DNA from: Acholeplasmataceae bacterium
GTDB lineage: Bacteria > Bacillota_I > Bacilli_A > ML615J-28 > CAG-698
Assembly: GCA_012841865.1 (NCBI GenBank)
Contig: DUTX01000037.1
Span: 1-64,000 of the forward strand
Length of the DNA stretch: 64,000 nt
Reading direction: 5' to 3'
The notes beneath the pieces are model-generated. The model ran no database searches, had not been told where the DNA came from, and saw only the letters and a list, made by a program, of their open reading frames with translations. Made by a program: the position numbers and the translations under genes. Each line of letters opens with the position of its first letter. Position 1 is the stretch's first letter. Shown here piece by piece: positions 61,211-64,000 of the stretch.

Positions 61211-62353
61211 ATGCCTTATGTTCCAATGAAACCGCTCTCGGCTGTCGCCCAGAAATTAGGGGTTGCCCATGGTGCCTTTAATATCAATTTGTTGCAGCAA
61301 GTAGATGCGGTGATAAAGATTCATGAAAAACTTCGCAGCGCTGCAATCATTCAGGTTGCGGAACCTGCAACCGCATTTTTAGGTGGCAATCCCGATTTCT
61401 TAAACGGCAGTTTATCCGAAAAAGCTCTCGGTATGAAACGGATTGCGGAAAGGGTAAAAAAACTTTCAAAAGCAAGCAGAATCCCCGTTGTCCTTCACTT
61501 GGATCACGGCCGCAGTTTTGAAAGCGTTAAGCTGGCAATAGATGCCGGTTTCTCGTCGGTGATGATTGACGGCTCCTCTCTTCCCTATGAAGAAAATGTC
61601 GCTTTGACTAAGAAAGTCGTGGATTATGCTCATGAGCGCGGGGTATCCGTCGAAGGTGAACTCGGTATCTTAGCCGGGACCGAAGATGATGTGTTTGCGG
61701 AAGAAAGCTCTTATACAAATCCGCTTCTGGTTGTTGATTTCTTCAAAAAAACGGAATGTGATTCGCTTGCGATATCTTACGGAACAAAACACGGTGCGGC
61801 TAAGGGTGCGAATGTTAAGCTCCGCAAAGAAATTGTGATAGCTTCCCTAGAAAATCTTCGGCATGAAAAGATTCAGGGAACTCTTGTTTCTCATGGTTCC
61901 AGTTTGGTACCCGAATATATTATCAGCGAAATCAATTCCTTAGGCGGGGCGGTCTCTGGACATGGAATTCCCCTTGAACAGTTGCGTGAAGTTATTCCGC
62001 TTGGAATTTCTAAAATAAATATTGATACCGATATCCGCTTAGCAACCACAAGAAATATCTTAGAACTATATAAATTGAACCCTGATTATACAACAAACTC
62101 TCAAGTCTATGACTTATTGAAAGCAAACCCTAAAGTTTTTGATTATCGAAACTATCTTGTTCCTTATCTTGAAGATTTGTTAGCTGAAGAAATAACAAAT
62201 CCTGAATTGGAAAAAATCGTCAAAGCTTTAGAAAATGCTATTTATGAGATTTGTGCTACAGCAATCATCAACTTCGGCAGCGTCGGCACAGCTTTCAAAG
62301 TCGAAGCGCTGAGTCTGGAGGAAATGGCTGAAATTTATCGAGGTGAAAAATGA
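61211..62353 (+). CDS. Class II aldolase, fructose-bisphosphate-aldolase family
   Basis: 380 residues, longer than the 285-310 of most FbaA/GatY/IolJ proteins. Zinc ligands and catalytic residues are visible: HLDHG (96-100, catalytic Asp98 and zinc His99), Glu150 (VEGELG), His194 (YGTKHG), His228 (VSHGSS) and NIDTD (270-274) for DHAP phosphate. The usual LHGGSG loop is changed to VSHGSS. It splits or joins a ketose with a dihydroxyacetone-phosphate-like half; the aldehyde partner is unknown. It starts 2 bases after the LarA-like gene and overlaps the NagB-like gene by 4 bases. Confidence 0.88.
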   Translation: MPYVPMKPLSAVAQKLGVAHGAFNINLLQQVDAVIKIHEKLRSAAIIQVAEPATAFLGGNPDFLNGSLSEKALGMKRIAERVKKLSKASRIPVVLHLDHGRSFESVKLAIDAGFSSVMIDGSSLPYEENVALTKKVVDYAHERGVSVEGELGILAGTEDDVFAEESSYTNPLLVVDFFKKTECDSLAISYGTKHGAAKGANVKLRKEIVIASLENLRHEKIQGTLVSHGSSLVPEYIISEINSLGGAVSGHGIPLEQLREVIPLGISKINIDTDIRLATTRNILELYKLNPDYTTNSQVYDLLKANPKVFDYRNYLVPYLEDLLAEEITNPELEKIVKALENAIYEICATAIINFGSVGTAFKVEALSLEEMAEIYRGEK

Positions 62354-63162
62354 ATTATTTAAACTATCATGGCGAAATGCTTTTTGAAGGCAAAATACCA
62401 TTATTGGTCTTTGAAAATTCGGAAGCGGCTTTTAAAGATATGGCGGACCGGATGGTCGATGCGATCATCGAAAATAATCAAGCCGGTAAGAAAACGCTCT
62501 TTATCGTCCCGGTCGGTCCTGTTGGCCAATACAAGTATTTTGTTGAAAGGGTAAATGCGGAAAGGATTAGCCTTAAGGATGTAACTTTTATCAGCATGGA
62601 TGAATATTTAGATGCCGATCAGAATTTAATTCCCGAAAGCCATCCTTTGAGTTTTCGCAGAATCATGAAAGAAAAATGTTACAATCTGCTTTCCGAAGAC
62701 TTGATTATGCCCGAAACGCAACGCCTTCATCCTACTCCCGATAACGGCAAGTATCTTGAAGAAGTGATTCGAGAGCACGGCGGCGTTGATGTTTGTTTCG
62801 GTGGGATTGGCATTAACGGTCATATTGCTTTTAATGAACCCCTTGAAGCTCGGGAAAAGCTGACAGAAGAAGAGTTTACTCAACTTTCTTTCCGGATTCA
62901 AAAGATTTCGCGCGAAACCAAAGTAATAAATGCTTTAAATGAATTTGATGGTGCTTATTATCTGATGCCCGATTATTGTGTCACAATCGGAATCAAACAA
63001 ATTCTTGAAAGCAAAAAAGTTTTTCTTTATTGCTTTAGACCTTGGCATCGTTCGGTTGTCAGAAGAGCAATCTTTGGAGAAGTAACCAGTGCTTTTCCGG
63101 TAACTTTTTTACAAAAGCATCCGGATGCGAAAATTGCAATCACAAAAGATATACAGAAATAA
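62350..63162 (+). CDS. NagB-like (glucosamine-6-phosphate isomerase family) protein
   Basis: 270 residues. MDEY (83-86) and GIGINGHIAFNEP (152-164) match the catalytic blocks of GlcN6P deaminases. The usual phosphate-binding loop ATGSTP near the N-terminus is replaced by VPVGPVGQY (53-61), and a C-terminal R-PWHRSVVRRAIFG motif (about 230-243) differs from NagB. It is probably an isomerase or deaminase of a related sugar rather than GlcN6P deaminase itself. No N-acetylglucosamine genes are nearby. Confidence 0.8.
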   Translation: MNYLNYHGEMLFEGKIPLLVFENSEAAFKDMADRMVDAIIENNQAGKKTLFIVPVGPVGQYKYFVERVNAERISLKDVTFISMDEYLDADQNLIPESHPLSFRRIMKEKCYNLLSEDLIMPETQRLHPTPDNGKYLEEVIREHGGVDVCFGGIGINGHIAFNEPLEAREKLTEEEFTQLSFRIQKISRETKVINALNEFDGAYYLMPDYCVTIGIKQILESKKVFLYCFRPWHRSVVRRAIFGEVTSAFPVTFLQKHPDAKIAITKDIQK

Positions 63163-63172
63163 AGGTGGATTT

Positions 63173-64000
63173 ATGAATACAGATAATACAGATCTTAAAG
63201 AAATGAATGAAAATGAACCGATTAAGATGCGTAAACTGAAGGACTTCAGCGATGGCAGCAAACGCGAAAAAGCAGTTCTTTCTGCGGTCTCGATTGCGCT
63301 TGGTATTGTTATCTGGTATTTGATAACTTTGGTACCGACAATCAATACCTTCCTTGCTAGTCCGAAACAGGTAATTAATGAACTCATAACGCAAGTTAAC
63401 GCCAATGGTCGCTATTTTAAAGATATTTGGGCTTCTTTACAAAGAGTATTGGTCGGATTTTCGGTGGCTTTTGTAGCTGCGATTCCGGTGGCGTTTTTGA
63501 TGGGATGGTATCCGAAATTCAGAGCTTTGGTTGAACCTTGGATTCAGTTCTTTAGAACGATTCCGCCGATTGCTTTGATTCCGCTTGTCATCCTGGCTAT
63601 GGGTCTTACAGAAACAGAAAAATATACGATTATTTTTATCGCCGCTTTCCTGGTTATGGTTGTCACGATCTATCAGGGAATAAAAGAAGTTGATAAAACA
63701 TTGGTTAAAGCGGCCTATACTTTCGGAGCAACCGATAAAGACCTCTTTATTCATATTATGATTCCTTCAGCTTTCCCTTACATTTTGGTCGGAGCAAGAC
63801 TTGGAATTGCTGCGAGCCTAACCACTTTGATCGCGGCAGAACTTACCGGAACCATTTTTGGTTTAGGTGCAAGAATCATGCTCGCCCAAAAATACATGCA
63901 AGTTTCTCTCGTGTTACTGGGTATTATTACTATCGGAATCATTGGATTTATCTTTGACCGAATCTTACTCTTTGCTGAGAAGAAACTCACGAAGTGGAAA
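63173..64000 (+). CDS. ABC transporter permease, NitT/TauT/SsuC type (partial, right edge)
   Basis: 276 codons are visible with no stop before the window ends. A cytoplasmic N-terminus of about 34 residues (beginning MNTDNTDLKEMNENEP) precedes about six membrane segments. The EAA-type loop that meets the ATPase is VKAAYTFGATDKDLFIHIMIPSAFPYILVGARLG in pieces (about 182-215), matching permeases for nitrate, taurine, alkanesulfonates and thiamine precursors. AAAGGTGG precedes the ATG and only 10 bases separate it from the NagB-like gene, so it belongs to the same operon. Binding protein and ATPase are expected beyond the edge. Confidence 0.9.
   Translation, partial: MNTDNTDLKEMNENEPIKMRKLKDFSDGSKREKAVLSAVSIALGIVIWYLITLVPTINTFLASPKQVINELITQVNANGRYFKDIWASLQRVLVGFSVAFVAAIPVAFLMGWYPKFRALVEPWIQFFRTIPPIALIPLVILAMGLTETEKYTIIFIAAFLVMVVTIYQGIKEVDKTLVKAAYTFGATDKDLFIHIMIPSAFPYILVGARLGIAASLTTLIAAELTGTIFGLGARIMLAQKYMQVSLVLLGIITIGIIGFIFDRILLFAEKKLTKWK

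Noticed and set aside
62800-62845. Asn in place of the Escherichia coli NagB Asp141 in GIGINGHIAFNEP
   Set aside because: From memory of the family, Asn is common at this position in Gram-positive NagB proteins, so it is not evidence of lost activity. The altered N-terminal loop is the better signal.
1-64000. CRISPR arrays, tRNA and rRNA genes
   Set aside because: No regularly spaced repeats, no cloverleaf with TTCRANYC-type arm in the gaps, and no rRNA-like stretch was seen by eye.

Overview
The window looks like a chromosomal segment of a low-GC, fermentative, probably anaerobic member of the Bacillota (Bacilli or a Mollicutes-like relative). Evidence: strong AGGAGG-type ribosome binding sites, TTGACA/TATAAT promoters, Firmicutes-type riboswitches and ribosomal-protein leaders, and the Bacillus-like order cysS-mrnC-rlmB-sigH-rpmG-secE-nusG-rplK-rplA-rplJ-rplL. 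TGA is a normal stop codon (for example oraS and secE), so this is not a code-4 mollicute. Genus cannot be fixed from sequence alone. No rRNA, tRNA or CRISPR array was seen.

Layout. 1-172: edge of a probable insertion sequence. 173-11081 (minus): ten tightly packed genes for arginine deiminase fermentation joined to oxidative ornithine degradation. 11213-13262 (minus): cyclase-family hydrolase and zwf. 13480-17780: guanine-riboswitch purine permease, uracil permease, PTS-EIIC-like membrane protein. 17842-21141: TetR regulator, a glycosyltransferase/acyltransferase pair, an XRE regulator. 21204-25938: cobalamin riboswitch with a complete ECF transporter, preQ1 riboswitch with queT, ZIP metal transporter. 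26028-37459: surface and housekeeping genes (Ig-like secreted protein, yidD, ytfI/ytfJ-like pair, phosphodiesterase, ytxK-ackA, a DUF885 lipoprotein, two large membrane-anchored proteins). 37536-46606: dnaE-pfkA-metG followed by antiporter, YitT, MazG and AAG genes. 46627-56436: rplM-rpsI, a two-component system, the cysS-to-rplL block. 56478-58671: split chromate transporter and divergent LysR. 58726-64000: an unusual gene cluster (TIM-like, LarA-like, class II aldolase, NagB-like, ABC permease) behind a structured leader; it runs off the right edge.

How the parts connect. The arc genes turn arginine into ornithine and ATP. Instead of an ArcD-type exporter the same operon carries racemase, B12-dependent aminomutase, dehydrogenase and thiolase that convert ornithine to acetyl-CoA and alanine. 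The aminomutase needs adenosylcobalamin, and a B12-riboswitch-controlled ECF transporter lies 10 kb away. Acetate kinase (ackA) could make ATP from the acetyl-CoA if phosphotransacetylase is encoded elsewhere. The least explained region is the right-hand cluster. Its enzymes resemble sugar-phosphate enzymes, but two have altered phosphate-binding loops and the LarA-like protein is an atypical subtype, so the substrate cannot be named.
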